Translations under genes and position numbers: made by a program | Notes under the pieces: model-generated | Told to the model about the DNA's origin: nothing | Seen by the model: only the letters and a program-made list of their open reading frames with translations | The model's database searches: none | Assembly: GCF_002095535.1 (NCBI RefSeq) | Contig: NZ_MLJI01000001.1 | Coordinates: forward strand, 418,690 to 482,689 | DNA: 64,000 nt | From: Pantoea cypripedii | GTDB lineage: Bacteria > Pseudomonadota > Gammaproteobacteria > Enterobacterales > Enterobacteriaceae | Direction: 5' to 3' | Shown here: in pieces, positions 16,637 through 24,889 of the stretch | Position numbering within the stretch: the first letter of the stretch is position 1 | Layout of the letters: each line of letters starts with the position of its first letter

Positions 16637-16846
16637 TTATTTGTACAGTTCTGCAGTCATGTGCACACGGTTATTGGTGTTCGCTTCGGTGATTTTGTAT
16701 TGAGCACCTTGTTGCGCTGCCTGAGCAGCGATTTTGGCTTCAGCGCCATCCAGGGTTGAGGCGGAAGCGGTGATGCTCTGCGCGAAGCTACCGAAAGAAA
16801 TCAGTGACAGGGCGGCAACTGCAACGAAAGTTTTGATGGATTTCAT
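16637..16846 (-). CDS. BhsA/McbA/YhcN-like DUF1471 periplasmic protein
   Basis: 69-residue secreted protein. Signal peptide MKSIKTFVAVAALSLISFGSFA is followed by QSITASASTLDGAEAKIAAQAAQQGAQYKITEANTNNRVHMTAELYK, the standard mature DUF1471 sequence, ending in a Tyr-Lys strand. The ATG at 16846 is chosen because GAGGA lies about 7 bases upstream; an ATG two codons earlier sits too close to it. The family (BhsA, McbA, YhcN) responds to stress and affects biofilm or surface properties in E. coli. It is monocistronic with its own terminator. Confidence 0.88.
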   Translation of the reverse strand: MKSIKTFVAVAALSLISFGSFAQSITASASTLDGAEAKIAAQAAQQGAQYKITEANTNNRVHMTAELYK

Positions 16847-17024
16847 GGTCATTTCCTCAGAGATAATTTTTAGTGGGTGGGGTGTCGTGCCCCGATGTGA
16901 GAGAGAATAGACCTGTCGCCCGATGGATAAAAGCTGAGCGTTTTGCTCAAATAATTCAAAAAAATTGACTAAGAATTGCACGGGTTTGCTCTGTGCGGTA
17001 TCCGGCGGTGTGCACCGGCACAAC

Positions 17025-17051
17025 ATTGCGCGATAAATCGCGCCGCTACGG
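17025..17051. repeat. REP-like palindromic repeat, copy 2
   Basis: Identical over 27 bp to the copy at 7805-7831, with the core inverted repeat GCGCGAT-AA-ATCGCGC. GTGC/GCAC inverted repeats flank it (GGTGTGCACCGGCAC just upstream), suggesting a compound BIME-like unit. Confidence 0.7.
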
Positions 17052-17507
17052 CTCCGTGCGGTTATTGGCCTGGTCGGCATTAAGGTACAACTGGGCACAC
17101 AGGCGTAGGGTGCGAATTTATTCACACCAGGGATTGACGCTCAAGACGGTAGCGACGGTGTTATGCGATGTTGACACCTGGCCCCAATGCGCATGAATTG
17201 CAGCGGCACAATTTGCTGAATTTTGCATTTCAGTGCTATCGAGCCGAATGACGTTTGTTCAGGCAATAAGGTGGCAATGTTACCAGGAAGTTATATTTGT
17301 TGTTAATAATGGATCGAAAGGTTGGCAATGTAGCTTATGTGATAATCCAAATGTCGGTTGTTTTGTGAATTTCATGTTTTTATATTGGCTGTGACGTTAT
17401 TATTAATGGCGGGAATTATTATTTTTTTAAAGCCAAATTGATTGTTGTTTCTCTCTTCATTTTCCCATCTTGCGGGATTCCCTATGCGATGATATCGTTG
17501 TAATAAA

Positions 17508-17521
17508 TTGATTTAAATCAA
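17508..17521 (+). promoter_or_regulatory. Perfect FNR-type box upstream of the bd oxidase operon
   Basis: TTGATTTAAATCAA is a full match to the FNR consensus TTGATNNNNATCAA. It lies ~600 bp before the oxidase gene in AT-rich DNA with a nearby TTATAAT element (17539-17545). This fits oxygen control of a high-affinity oxidase. Confidence 0.65.
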
Positions 17522-17684
17522 TTTTTTGTTTAACGAATTGTTATAATTGAGCGAGATGGAAGCATCAGTTTTAGCGATTTATTTTCTTTTGGTTACAGTT
17601 CGTTGATTGATTGCGGCCATTTTTCTTTCTTGTGAATGAATATAATGTGGCGGGCAACAAAAATATGGATTACCCACATTTTTC

Positions 17685-17715
17685 TTGACAATATCCGGGT
17701 GGGGAGGAATATACT
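17685..17715 (+). promoter_or_regulatory. Candidate sigma-70 promoter for the oxidase operon
   Basis: TTGACA at 17685-17690 and TATACT at 17710-17715, with a 19-base spacer, which is slightly long. If it is used, the transcript carries a ~400-nt leader before the first oxidase codon. Confidence 0.4.
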
Positions 17716-17793
17716 GAGCCTCATTCGGACTACACAGAACCTATATTGGGCTTTTATGACAATATATGCGTCTCGAAACCTGGGTACATCTCT

Positions 17794-17831
17794 AATAAGT
17801 AAATTTCAGCAGTAGCAGTAATTTGCTTATT
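17794..17831 (+). other. Hairpin in the leader upstream of the oxidase operon
   Basis: AATAAGTAAATT pairs with AATTTGCTTATT over 12 positions (one G-U pair) around a 13-base loop. No T-run follows. It may be part of a structured 5' leader. Confidence 0.4.
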
Positions 17832-18001
17832 GTCGGGTACTGTTAGCGCTTAGTTAATAAGCTTCGTCAGCAAACGCGTCTTAGTCAGCATGGTTTATCA
17901 CCAGGCTACAAAGTCACGGCTATGCTTTCGAACATTATCCTGTTTCAGTCGTTTCTGTCAGGGGAATGTGCTAGCGGTAAGTCACCGACGTGAGGCATAC
18001 G

Positions 18002-18106
18002 ATGGTGCGGCACCTGTTTCTACTCTCCCTGTCTCGACTCTTATCATTTCACCTGCCAGGTAAGAGGAAGGGCGCCCGGTTGTCGCTGGCTAATACGGTC
18101 ACTTAA
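18002..18106 (+). CDS. Possible 34-codon upstream ORF before the oxidase operon
   Basis: ATG with GAGG about 7 bases upstream; the product begins MVRHLFLLSLSRLLSFHL and ends LANTVT. The stop lies 17 bases before the oxidase start codon, the spacing of a leader peptide or coupled ORF. It is Leu-, Ser- and Arg-rich, with no recognised family. It could also be a chance ORF. Confidence 0.25.
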   Translation: MVRHLFLLSLSRLLSFHLPGKRKGARLSLANTVT

Positions 18107-18123
18107 TAGAAAAGAAGATAGTC

Positions 18124-19569
18124 ATGTTAAGTAATGATCTCACATCGCTGATTACGCGCATCGACTTTGCGCTAATCTCTTCAATACATATCATTTATCC
18201 ACCGCTGACCATTGGTCTGGCTGCGCTTCTGTTCATTTCTGAACTGATGTGGGTCAGAAAAAATGACGAGAAGTGGTATCGGTTGTGTCGTTTTTTCGAA
18301 AAGCTGTTCATTGTTAACTTTGGTGCCGGTGTGGCCACCGGTGTCACGATGGAAATGGCTTTTGGTATCCTTTATGGTCGTTTTTCCCAGGCTGCCGGAC
18401 CCTTTTTCGGTCAGGTGCTGGGCTATGAGACCATCACCGCCTTTATGTATGAAGCGGGCTTCATTGGATTGATGATTTTTGGCTGGGGCAAGATTAGCCG
18501 TGGCATGCATCTGTTCGCTACCTTCAACGTTGCCGTTTCCTCAACGCTGTCAGCGATGTGGATTCTGGTGGCTAACTCCTGGATGCAAACGCCTACCGGA
18601 GTCGAATATACGGATGGCATCTTCCATGTGACTGACTGGATGGCCGCGCTGTTCAATCCGAACGCCCGTACCGCCTTCCCGCATATGCTGCTCGCCAGCT
18701 TTGAGCTGTCGCTCACCTTCGTGGTCGCGACCTGTGCCTGGTTCGTGCTGAAGCGTCGTAATGTTGACCTGTTCCTGCGACCGTTGAAGTATTCACTGGT
18801 TTTGCTGGCCATCGTCGCTGCCACCCAGATCTGGATGGGCGATATGCTGGGCGAAGAAACCCTGGAGCATAAACCTGCTGCGCTGGCCGCGATGGAAGGG
18901 CATTACGACACCTATGATGCCGACGGTAACGTCAACAGCGCCTGGCATATCCTCGGTTGGCCGAATGCCGAAGGGACGGGGCTGGCATGGTCGATTTCTA
19001 TCCCTCATGCATTGAGCCTGATTGAAACCAAAACCTGGAACGGTCCGGTCCGTGGCCTGAACAGCTTCCCGAAAGATGAACAGCCGCCGGTGGTGCTGCC
19101 GTTCTATGCCTTCCGCGCCATGAGCGCTGCGGGTGGTGCCATCCTGCTGGTGAGTCTGTGGGGTATCTGGTTGATGTGCCGTCGCCGTATGACGGTCGAA
19201 TTGGCTCCACGTAACACTGTGTTCCTGTTTATCGCTGTGGCGATGGTGGTGCTGCCTTATATCGCGGTGATCGCCGGTTGGTGGACGCGTGAAATCGGTC
19301 GTCAGCCGTGGATCGTCAACGGCCTGATGCGCACCGAGGACGGTATGAGTGCCATGACGCTGGGTCTGGCTATCTTCTGGTTTGTCGGCTTTGCCATCTT
19401 CGAGTCGGCGGTGATCGCCGGTACGATCTGGTTTATGGCGAAGGTGGTTCGTATCGGACCTGACTTAACCAGCAAGCTGCCAGGTGAAGGACATGATCAC
19501 CTCGGCCAGCTCGACCTGCCGCCAGACGGTGGTCACGCTGACCATCCTGAATACGTTCGCCCGGTCTGA
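18124..19569 (+). CDS. cydA: Cytochrome bd-type ubiquinol oxidase subunit I (CioA-like)
   Basis: 481-residue heme-binding subunit of a bd-type quinol:O2 oxidoreductase in the inner membrane. It shows the N-terminal haem-ligand region SSIHIIYPPLTIGL, VTMEMAFGILYG, the LSAMWILVANSWMQTPTGV segment and the GRQPWIVNGLMRT segment of subunit I. E. coli CydA has 522 residues. This protein is ~40 shorter because the quinol-binding Q-loop is short, and MYEAGFIGLMIFGW plus NSWMQTPTG resemble CioA of the cyanide-insensitive branch. The C-terminus is His/Asp-rich (DHLGQLDLPPDGGHADHPEY). It heads a four-gene operon with subunit II and the CydDC exporter. Confidence 0.92.
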   Translation: MLSNDLTSLITRIDFALISSIHIIYPPLTIGLAALLFISELMWVRKNDEKWYRLCRFFEKLFIVNFGAGVATGVTMEMAFGILYGRFSQAAGPFFGQVLGYETITAFMYEAGFIGLMIFGWGKISRGMHLFATFNVAVSSTLSAMWILVANSWMQTPTGVEYTDGIFHVTDWMAALFNPNARTAFPHMLLASFELSLTFVVATCAWFVLKRRNVDLFLRPLKYSLVLLAIVAATQIWMGDMLGEETLEHKPAALAAMEGHYDTYDADGNVNSAWHILGWPNAEGTGLAWSISIPHALSLIETKTWNGPVRGLNSFPKDEQPPVVLPFYAFRAMSAAGGAILLVSLWGIWLMCRRRMTVELAPRNTVFLFIAVAMVVLPYIAVIAGWWTREIGRQPWIVNGLMRTEDGMSAMTLGLAIFWFVGFAIFESAVIAGTIWFMAKVVRIGPDLTSKLPGEGHDHLGQLDLPPDGGHADHPEYVRPV

Positions 19570-19585
19570 TACGGAGAAGACACCC

Positions 19586-20632
19586 ATGGATATGCTTACT
19601 CATACTCAGCAGTTCCTGACCATCGCCTGGTGGTTGGCGTTTGGCATCAGCGTGCTGCTGTACATTGCGCTTGATGGCGCAGACCTTGGGGCGGGGATCT
19701 TCTCGCTCTTCGTTAAAGATCATGACGAACGCGGTGCCATCATGGCCGCGATGGCCGGTACCTGGGATGCCAACGAAACCTGGCTGATCGTAGCCGGTGG
19801 CATTATGTTCGGTACCTTCCCGTTCGTGTACGGTTCGGCTTTCAGCTATCTGATGGTGCCGATGGCTCTGGTGCTGTGGGGCATTATGTCCCGTGCGGTT
19901 GCGCTGGAGTTCCGTCACCTGGCTTCCCCGTTCTGGCAGCGTTTTTCTGACCACGTATTTGGTATCGCCAGCCTGGCGGTCACCTTCTTCGGTGGGATGT
20001 GTGTGGGTGCGGTGTTGCAGGGCTTTGCACTGGATACCCCGGCGCATGGCGTGCCGCATTACGCGGGTGGGGCGTTTAACTTTATTTCGGCTTTCTCCAT
20101 CTGGACCGGTATCGCCTCCTGTGTGGCCATGACCTTTTCCGGCGTACTCTTTGTGCGTGCGCGTTTTGAAAAGTCTGAGCCTATCCGCCAGGATGCCGCT
20201 CGCTGGACCGCGACCATCTTTTGGTTAGCGATTGCTGCGGTTGTCATCACCTGGGTGTGGAGCGCTGCGATCTTTGACTGGGCGCGTGCGAAATGGTTTG
20301 GCCCGCATTTCTGGGTCTGGGGACTGTTCGGTCTGATCGCCCTGTACTGCATTGAGCAGGTGCGTCGTGACACGCTGAAGGACAAAGATGTTGCCGCGAT
20401 TATGTGGTTCAACGGTGCTGCGCTGATTCTGGGCTTCGGCATGCTGATTAGCATGTTCCCATGGTTAGTTCCGGGTACCTGGACCATCTGGGCCGGTGCC
20501 AGCCCGCAGGTTTCCCTGATCACCTTTACCCTGACGATGGGTGGGTTTGTACCCGTGATGCTGATGTATAACTGGTATCAGATTTGGGTGTTCCGGGGAC
20601 GCATCTCCAAACTGGTTGGCTACGGACACTAA
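19586..20632 (+). CDS. cydB: Cytochrome bd-type ubiquinol oxidase subunit II (CioB-like)
   Basis: 348-residue integral membrane subunit II. The diagnostic N-terminus WWLAFGISVLLYIALDGADLGAGIFSLF carries the CydB LDGxDLG motif, followed by GTWDANETWLI and about eight hydrophobic segments. The ATG at 19586 follows GGAGAAG by 6 bases; the open frame upstream overlaps the subunit I gene and lacks features. It lies 16 bases after subunit I and 7 bases before cydD. I find no CydX-like small ORF between the genes. Confidence 0.92.
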   Translation: MDMLTHTQQFLTIAWWLAFGISVLLYIALDGADLGAGIFSLFVKDHDERGAIMAAMAGTWDANETWLIVAGGIMFGTFPFVYGSAFSYLMVPMALVLWGIMSRAVALEFRHLASPFWQRFSDHVFGIASLAVTFFGGMCVGAVLQGFALDTPAHGVPHYAGGAFNFISAFSIWTGIASCVAMTFSGVLFVRARFEKSEPIRQDAARWTATIFWLAIAAVVITWVWSAAIFDWARAKWFGPHFWVWGLFGLIALYCIEQVRRDTLKDKDVAAIMWFNGAALILGFGMLISMFPWLVPGTWTIWAGASPQVSLITFTLTMGGFVPVMLMYNWYQIWVFRGRISKLVGYGH

Positions 20633-20639
20633 ATAAATC

Positions 20640-22394
20640 ATGTCGGCTCGTCCTCCCCTTAGTGGAGCGGCCGCTCGCCTGGCGGAACGCTGGCTCTCCA
20701 GCCAGCGTCGCCAGGCAGGTGCGCTCTTTTCCCTGTCTGTCACCATGGCAACGCTGAATGCCATCATGATGATTGTCCAGTGCTGGTTGCTGGCATGGTT
20801 GATTGACCGGGTCGTTATCGGCGGTAAAGGATTAGCCGACCTGTTCCCGGCGCTTTGGCTGTTACCCGCCGTGATGATCCTGCGTGCAGGCCTGGATTGG
20901 CTGCGCCAGGGCTTTGCTTTTGAGACCGCTGCACGTATCCGTCAGACGTTGCGCACAACCTTACTGGAACGTATCTCAGCACTTGGCCCTGCATGGAGCC
21001 AGCAACAACGCACCGGCAGCATTGCCAGCTCGTTGGGTGAGGGTGTTGAAGCGATCGAAACCTATTTTTCCGCTTTCCTGCCGCAAAAAATCATTATCGG
21101 CATCGTCCCGCTGGCGATTCTGGCCGCGTTGTTCCCGTTTGATTGGGTCTCCGGGCTGATCATGCTGATAACGGCTCCGCTGGTGCCGCTCTTTATGATT
21201 CTGGTGGGCAAGGGGGCAGAGAAAATGAGCCTCAGGCAGTGGCATAAGCTCAGCCTGATGAGTGCGCATTTCTTTGATGTTATTTCCGGCCTGACGACGT
21301 TGCGTCAGTCCAATGCGGCCCGCAGACAGGCGGCGATCATTGCCGCGATCTCCGAAAACTATCGTCATACGACGATGAAAGTTCTGCGTGTTGCCTTTCT
21401 TTCTTCGCTGGTGCTGGAATTCTTTGCCACCATCAGTACCGCCATGGTGGCGGTGTATGTCGGCTTCCGCCTGTATTACGGCGAGATGGCTTTCCTGCCG
21501 GGCCTGTTCGCCCTGCTGCTGGCGCCTGAATTCTTTCGCCCGCTGCGCGATTTGGGTGCGCATTATCACGCGCGTATGGATGCGATTGGCGCAACCGAAG
21601 GCTTGCTGGCGATTCTGAACACCGAGCCGCCAGCACAATCAGACAGCAAGCCACTGCCTTGCGCTGTGCCGCAGGAAATTCAGCTCGAAGGTGTGGGATA
21701 TCGTCACCCGGAAGGCGGGGGTATCGAAGATATCTCCTTTACGCTACGCCGGGGCGAAACGCTGGCTATTGTCGGCACCAGCGGCGCAGGCAAGACCACT
21801 CTCGCCAGGCTGCTGCTGAGGTTTATCACCCCAGCTTCAGGACGGATTCTGGTTGATGGGCATGACTTGTCAGCGCTGGATCTGCCTGAGTGGCAACAGC
21901 ACATTGGCTGGTTGCCGCAACGCCCGACTTTGTTTGCCGGATCGATAGCGGACAACATTTGTCTGGCGCGTCCTGATGCCGGAAAAGAAGAACTGCTTGC
22001 CGCAGCAAAACTGGCTCAGGCTGCCAGCTTCATTGAGGCGTTACCGAACGGGTATGCTTCCCAGGTGGGTGATGGCGGCCAGGGATTATCTGGCGGACAA
22101 ATCCAGCGCGTGGCGATGGCCCGCGCGGTGCTGACTGCGCCACCGCTGCTGATTCTGGATGAACCAACGGCGGCACTGGACGGCAAAACCGCACGGCAGA
22201 TGATGACTGCGCTGGCCGAGGCACTGCCGGATTCGGCACGTTTGGTGATTACCCATGACACCGAAATGGCGGCGATGGCCGACCGGGTATTGGTGCTGGC
22301 AAACGGCAGGGTGATCGAATCGGGCAAACCTGAGGAGCTGTTGCAGAGTGGCGGCGTGTTCGCCGAACTCGAACGGCTACAGAAGGGAGCATAA
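20640..22394 (+). CDS. cydD: CydD-type ABC exporter, permease-ATPase fusion
   Basis: 584-residue half-transporter of the CydDC glutathione/cysteine exporter needed for cytochrome bd assembly. The N-terminal ~330 residues hold about six membrane segments; the C-terminal ATPase has Walker A GTSGAGKTT, signature LSGGQ, and Walker B LLILDEPTAALD. Its size matches E. coli CydD (588). It starts 7 bases after the subunit II stop and ends 2 bases before cydC, so the four genes are surely co-transcribed. In E. coli cydDC lies away from cydAB. Confidence 0.9.
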   Translation: MSARPPLSGAAARLAERWLSSQRRQAGALFSLSVTMATLNAIMMIVQCWLLAWLIDRVVIGGKGLADLFPALWLLPAVMILRAGLDWLRQGFAFETAARIRQTLRTTLLERISALGPAWSQQQRTGSIASSLGEGVEAIETYFSAFLPQKIIIGIVPLAILAALFPFDWVSGLIMLITAPLVPLFMILVGKGAEKMSLRQWHKLSLMSAHFFDVISGLTTLRQSNAARRQAAIIAAISENYRHTTMKVLRVAFLSSLVLEFFATISTAMVAVYVGFRLYYGEMAFLPGLFALLLAPEFFRPLRDLGAHYHARMDAIGATEGLLAILNTEPPAQSDSKPLPCAVPQEIQLEGVGYRHPEGGGIEDISFTLRRGETLAIVGTSGAGKTTLARLLLRFITPASGRILVDGHDLSALDLPEWQQHIGWLPQRPTLFAGSIADNICLARPDAGKEELLAAAKLAQAASFIEALPNGYASQVGDGGQGLSGGQIQRVAMARAVLTAPPLLILDEPTAALDGKTARQMMTALAEALPDSARLVITHDTEMAAMADRVLVLANGRVIESGKPEELLQSGGVFAELERLQKGA

Positions 22395-22396
22395 AC

Positions 22397-24043
22397 ATGA
22401 ATGACTTACGACATTTATTGCAGCTGGCGCGCCCCTGGCGGTTGCGCATGGCGCTCGGCATCGGTTTGTCTGTGGTCGTCATCCTGTCTAACGTCACGCT
22501 GCTGGCGCTGTCTGGCTGGTTTATCACCTCGATGGCGCTGGCAGGCATGGGCGCACTGACGCTGGAGTTCTTCGCGCCTGCTGCTGCCATTCGTGGCTTG
22601 GCGGTGCTGCGTACCATCGCACGCTATCTTGAACGCCTGGTCACCCATGATGCGACATTACGGCTGCTGTCGGTGTTGCGTGTCTGGTTCTATCAGCATC
22701 TTGAGCCTCTGGCTCCGGCGCGATTGCAGGCATTCCGTGATGGCGATGTGCTGGCTCGCCTGCGGGCAGATATTGATAGCCTCGACAACTTTTATCTCAG
22801 AATCTTTGCGCCTGCCGTTGCCGGGCTGATCTCATCCGTTGTGATTCTGTGCGTGTTGTTCTGGTTTTCTCCGGGCGTCGCGGCGATTGATGCCGCCATG
22901 CTGGTGCTGGCCGGGGTGATTGTCCCCCTCGTGGTGGTGGCACGTACCCGGACCAGCGGCAACGCGGTTGCGGGCTCACGTGCATCGATCCAGGTCGCCT
23001 CGACCGATCTTATCCGCGGTCTGGGTGAGTTGCAGGTTGCAGGTGCCGTCAGCCGCCAGGCCCGGCATTTGTCGCAGCTTTCGCAAAAGCTGATTGCTGC
23101 ACAGCGTCAGCAGGCCTGGGTCGGCGCATTGGGCAGCGTACTGTCAGCCCTTGCGGGTCAGATCGGCATGTTTTGCGCCTTTATCCTGCTGGTTAGCGCG
23201 GGGCATGCAGGCGGTCTGGCCGGTAACGACATCGTGATGTTGTTGTTTGCGGTGCTCGCCAGCGCGGAAGCCGTGGCCGCATTGCCGACCGCCTTTGCCG
23301 CGCTGGGCGTCACCCGCGAAGCAGCACGCCGTATTTTTTCTCTGGCAGAGCTGACACCTGCCGTTGAGTTGCCCGCAGCCAGCCCGATGCCTGAAACCTT
23401 TGACCTGACGTTTTCAGCGGTGACCATGCGTTATGGGCCAGAGCATCCGACGGTGTTCGACTCGCTCAGTTTCCACGTACCCCAAGGGCATTGCCTTGCC
23501 ATTCTTGGTCCGAGCGGGGCGGGTAAAACCACCATTCTCAACCTGATTCAGGGTTTCTGGCGTTGCGATAAGGGCAGCGTTGCGATAGGTGGCTGTGAAG
23601 TAACCGATCTGTCTGACGAAGTATTACGCCAGGCTATTTCAGTGGTCGGGCAAAAAACCTATCTGTTTAATGCATCGATTCGCGACAACCTGCGGCTGGT
23701 TGCCCCTGACGCGGATGATGACGCGTTATGGCAGGCGCTCAGCCAGGCTTCACTGGCAGAAGAAGTGCGGGCTTTCCCGCATGGGCTGGATACGCTGGTC
23801 GGGGAACTGGGTGCGCGTCTTTCTGGCGGACAGGCACGGAGAATTTCCATTGCCCGCGCATTCCTGTCGCATGCACCGATTATTTTGCTGGATGAACCGA
23901 CGGAAGGTTTGGATGCCACGAATACGGAAATGGTGCTGAATGCACTGAAGGAACTGGTAAAAGGAAAAACCACGTTGTTGGTGACGCATCAAATTCAGCC
24001 ATTAATGCTTGCCGATAGCCGACTGGTGCTTGAAGGCGCGTAA
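22397..24043 (+). CDS. cydC: CydC-type ABC exporter, permease-ATPase fusion
   Basis: 548-residue partner half-transporter, close to E. coli CydC (573). The N-terminal membrane domain contains AAIRGLAVLRTIARYLERLVTHDATLRLL, typical of CydC. The ATPase has Walker A GPSGAGKTT, signature LSGGQ and Walker B IILLDEPTEGLD. It forms a heterodimer with CydD in the inner membrane, exporting thiols to the periplasm. It is the last gene of the operon and is followed directly by a terminator. Confidence 0.9.
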   Translation: MNDLRHLLQLARPWRLRMALGIGLSVVVILSNVTLLALSGWFITSMALAGMGALTLEFFAPAAAIRGLAVLRTIARYLERLVTHDATLRLLSVLRVWFYQHLEPLAPARLQAFRDGDVLARLRADIDSLDNFYLRIFAPAVAGLISSVVILCVLFWFSPGVAAIDAAMLVLAGVIVPLVVVARTRTSGNAVAGSRASIQVASTDLIRGLGELQVAGAVSRQARHLSQLSQKLIAAQRQQAWVGALGSVLSALAGQIGMFCAFILLVSAGHAGGLAGNDIVMLLFAVLASAEAVAALPTAFAALGVTREAARRIFSLAELTPAVELPAASPMPETFDLTFSAVTMRYGPEHPTVFDSLSFHVPQGHCLAILGPSGAGKTTILNLIQGFWRCDKGSVAIGGCEVTDLSDEVLRQAISVVGQKTYLFNASIRDNLRLVAPDADDDALWQALSQASLAEEVRAFPHGLDTLVGELGARLSGGQARRISIARAFLSHAPIILLDEPTEGLDATNTEMVLNALKELVKGKTTLLVTHQIQPLMLADSRLVLEGA

Positions 24044-24047
24044 AATA

Positions 24048-24089
24048 AAAGGCCTGTGACGGATTGGGCTATTATCCGGACAGGCCTTT
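24048..24089 (+). terminator. Terminator of the cydABDC operon
   Basis: AAAGGCCTGT (24048-24057) and ACAGGCCTTT (24080-24089) form a perfect 10-bp stem with an inner GGAT/ATCC pairing. It begins 5 bases after the cydC stop and is usable in both directions. Confidence 0.85.
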
Positions 24090-24205
24090 AATTCGTATTT
24101 GATATTACCCTTCGCCAAAAATCTGTTATATCCAACCAATACTTCATCCTGAACTATTCCTTTTTCTGCTGCCAAGCTGGATAAATATTACAAGAAAGGC
24201 TGCGA

Positions 24206-24382
24206 TTAATCCTTTTTCAGACTCTTCTGTACTTCCCGCACTTTAAGACGGCAGGCATCCACCACCCAGGCTGAGAAGTTCTGGCTGTTCTCACTCCCCA
24301 TGCTTTCTTCAATCTGATCAAGCAACGCATGCGAGAAGCGAATGTGTTTGCGACGGGTCTTCGAATTTGTCATCTTGTCCAT
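24206..24382 (-). CDS. DUF3950 / YlcI-YnfO-like small protein
   Basis: 58-residue basic protein, MDKMTNSKTRRKHIRFSHALL then NFSAWVVDACR, matching the DUF3950 (YlcI/YnfO) pattern of a likely ribbon-helix-helix fold. The ATG at 24382 has AGGGGA six bases upstream; an in-frame start eight codons earlier lacks one. It may act as a small DNA-binding regulator. It lies on the chromosomal side of the ICE attachment site. Confidence 0.75.
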   Translation of the reverse strand: MDKMTNSKTRRKHIRFSHALLDQIEESMGSENSQNFSAWVVDACRLKVREVQKSLKKD

Positions 24383-24740
24383 ATATTTCCCCTGTGAAAT
24401 TATCAAAATTTATAAAATGGATGAAAGGCAAAATAATATTTTTATCAGACGGTTTCTGTAGAAAGAGTATCAGCAGGTGTTTTTGATATTTTCCCGAACC
24501 GGTCAGGTCTCTCTGATATGAAATACTATCTTACCAGAAGGTCATCGAATTCATCGTTATTTCAATTCGCGGATTCAGGATTATTCCCGGTGCGGGTTTT
24601 GAGTAGCGAACATCACGGATGTAATAATTATGCTATAAAAATTTCTGAGATATTGGTACTGAAAGTACCGAATTTTTATTTACAAAGCGTTAGCTAATGT
24701 AAACCGGCGAGAGTCGCTGGCAGATGGGGGCTAAAAAGCA
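24383..24740. other. Intergenic region, no gene seen
   Basis: AT-rich spacer between the DUF3950 gene and the tRNA-Phe terminator. It should hold the DUF3950 promoter (minus strand); I see no convincing ORF or RNA. Confidence 0.5.
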
Positions 24741-24766
24741 AAAACCCAGCCATAAGGCTGGGTTTT
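24741..24766. terminator. Bidirectional terminator beside the tRNA-Phe remnant
   Basis: AAAACCCAGCC-ATAA-GGCTGGGTTTT, a perfect 11-bp stem with U-tracts on both sides. On the minus strand it would be the natural terminator of the original tRNA-Phe gene. Confidence 0.85.
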
Positions 24767-24774
24767 CTGAATTT

Positions 24775-24824
24775 TGGTGCCCGAACCCGGAATCGAACCA
24801 GGGACACGGGGATTTTCAATCCCC
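24775..24824 (-). other. ICE attachment site (attL): 3' remnant of tRNA-Phe (GAA)
   Basis: On the minus strand this reads as the last ~50 bases of tRNA-Phe: anticodon stem-loop GGGGATTGAAAATCCCC, T-arm GGTTCGATTCC, acceptor strand and the encoded CCA. The D-arm and 5' acceptor half are absent; to the right the sequence changes to unrelated DNA and the ICE parA gene starts 66 bases later. This is the usual remnant left when an SPI-7/PAPI-1-type element integrates into the 3' end of a tRNA-Phe gene. The intact tRNA should lie beyond the other ICE end. Confidence 0.88.
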
Positions 24825-24889
24825 GTGTTTTTGGAAAGCAGTGAAGTGAGCAATCGTTCTCATCTGAATAACGTTATTCAGGTTACGAA

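Noticed and set aside
17026-17196. Short forward ORF over the REP-like repeat
   Set aside because: It reads through the repeat palindrome and has no ribosome site; composition is unlike real genes.
24775-24824. A complete tRNA-Phe gene
   Set aside because: Only the anticodon stem-loop, T-arm and 3' acceptor are present; the D-arm and 5' half do not pair or exist, so it is an att remnant.
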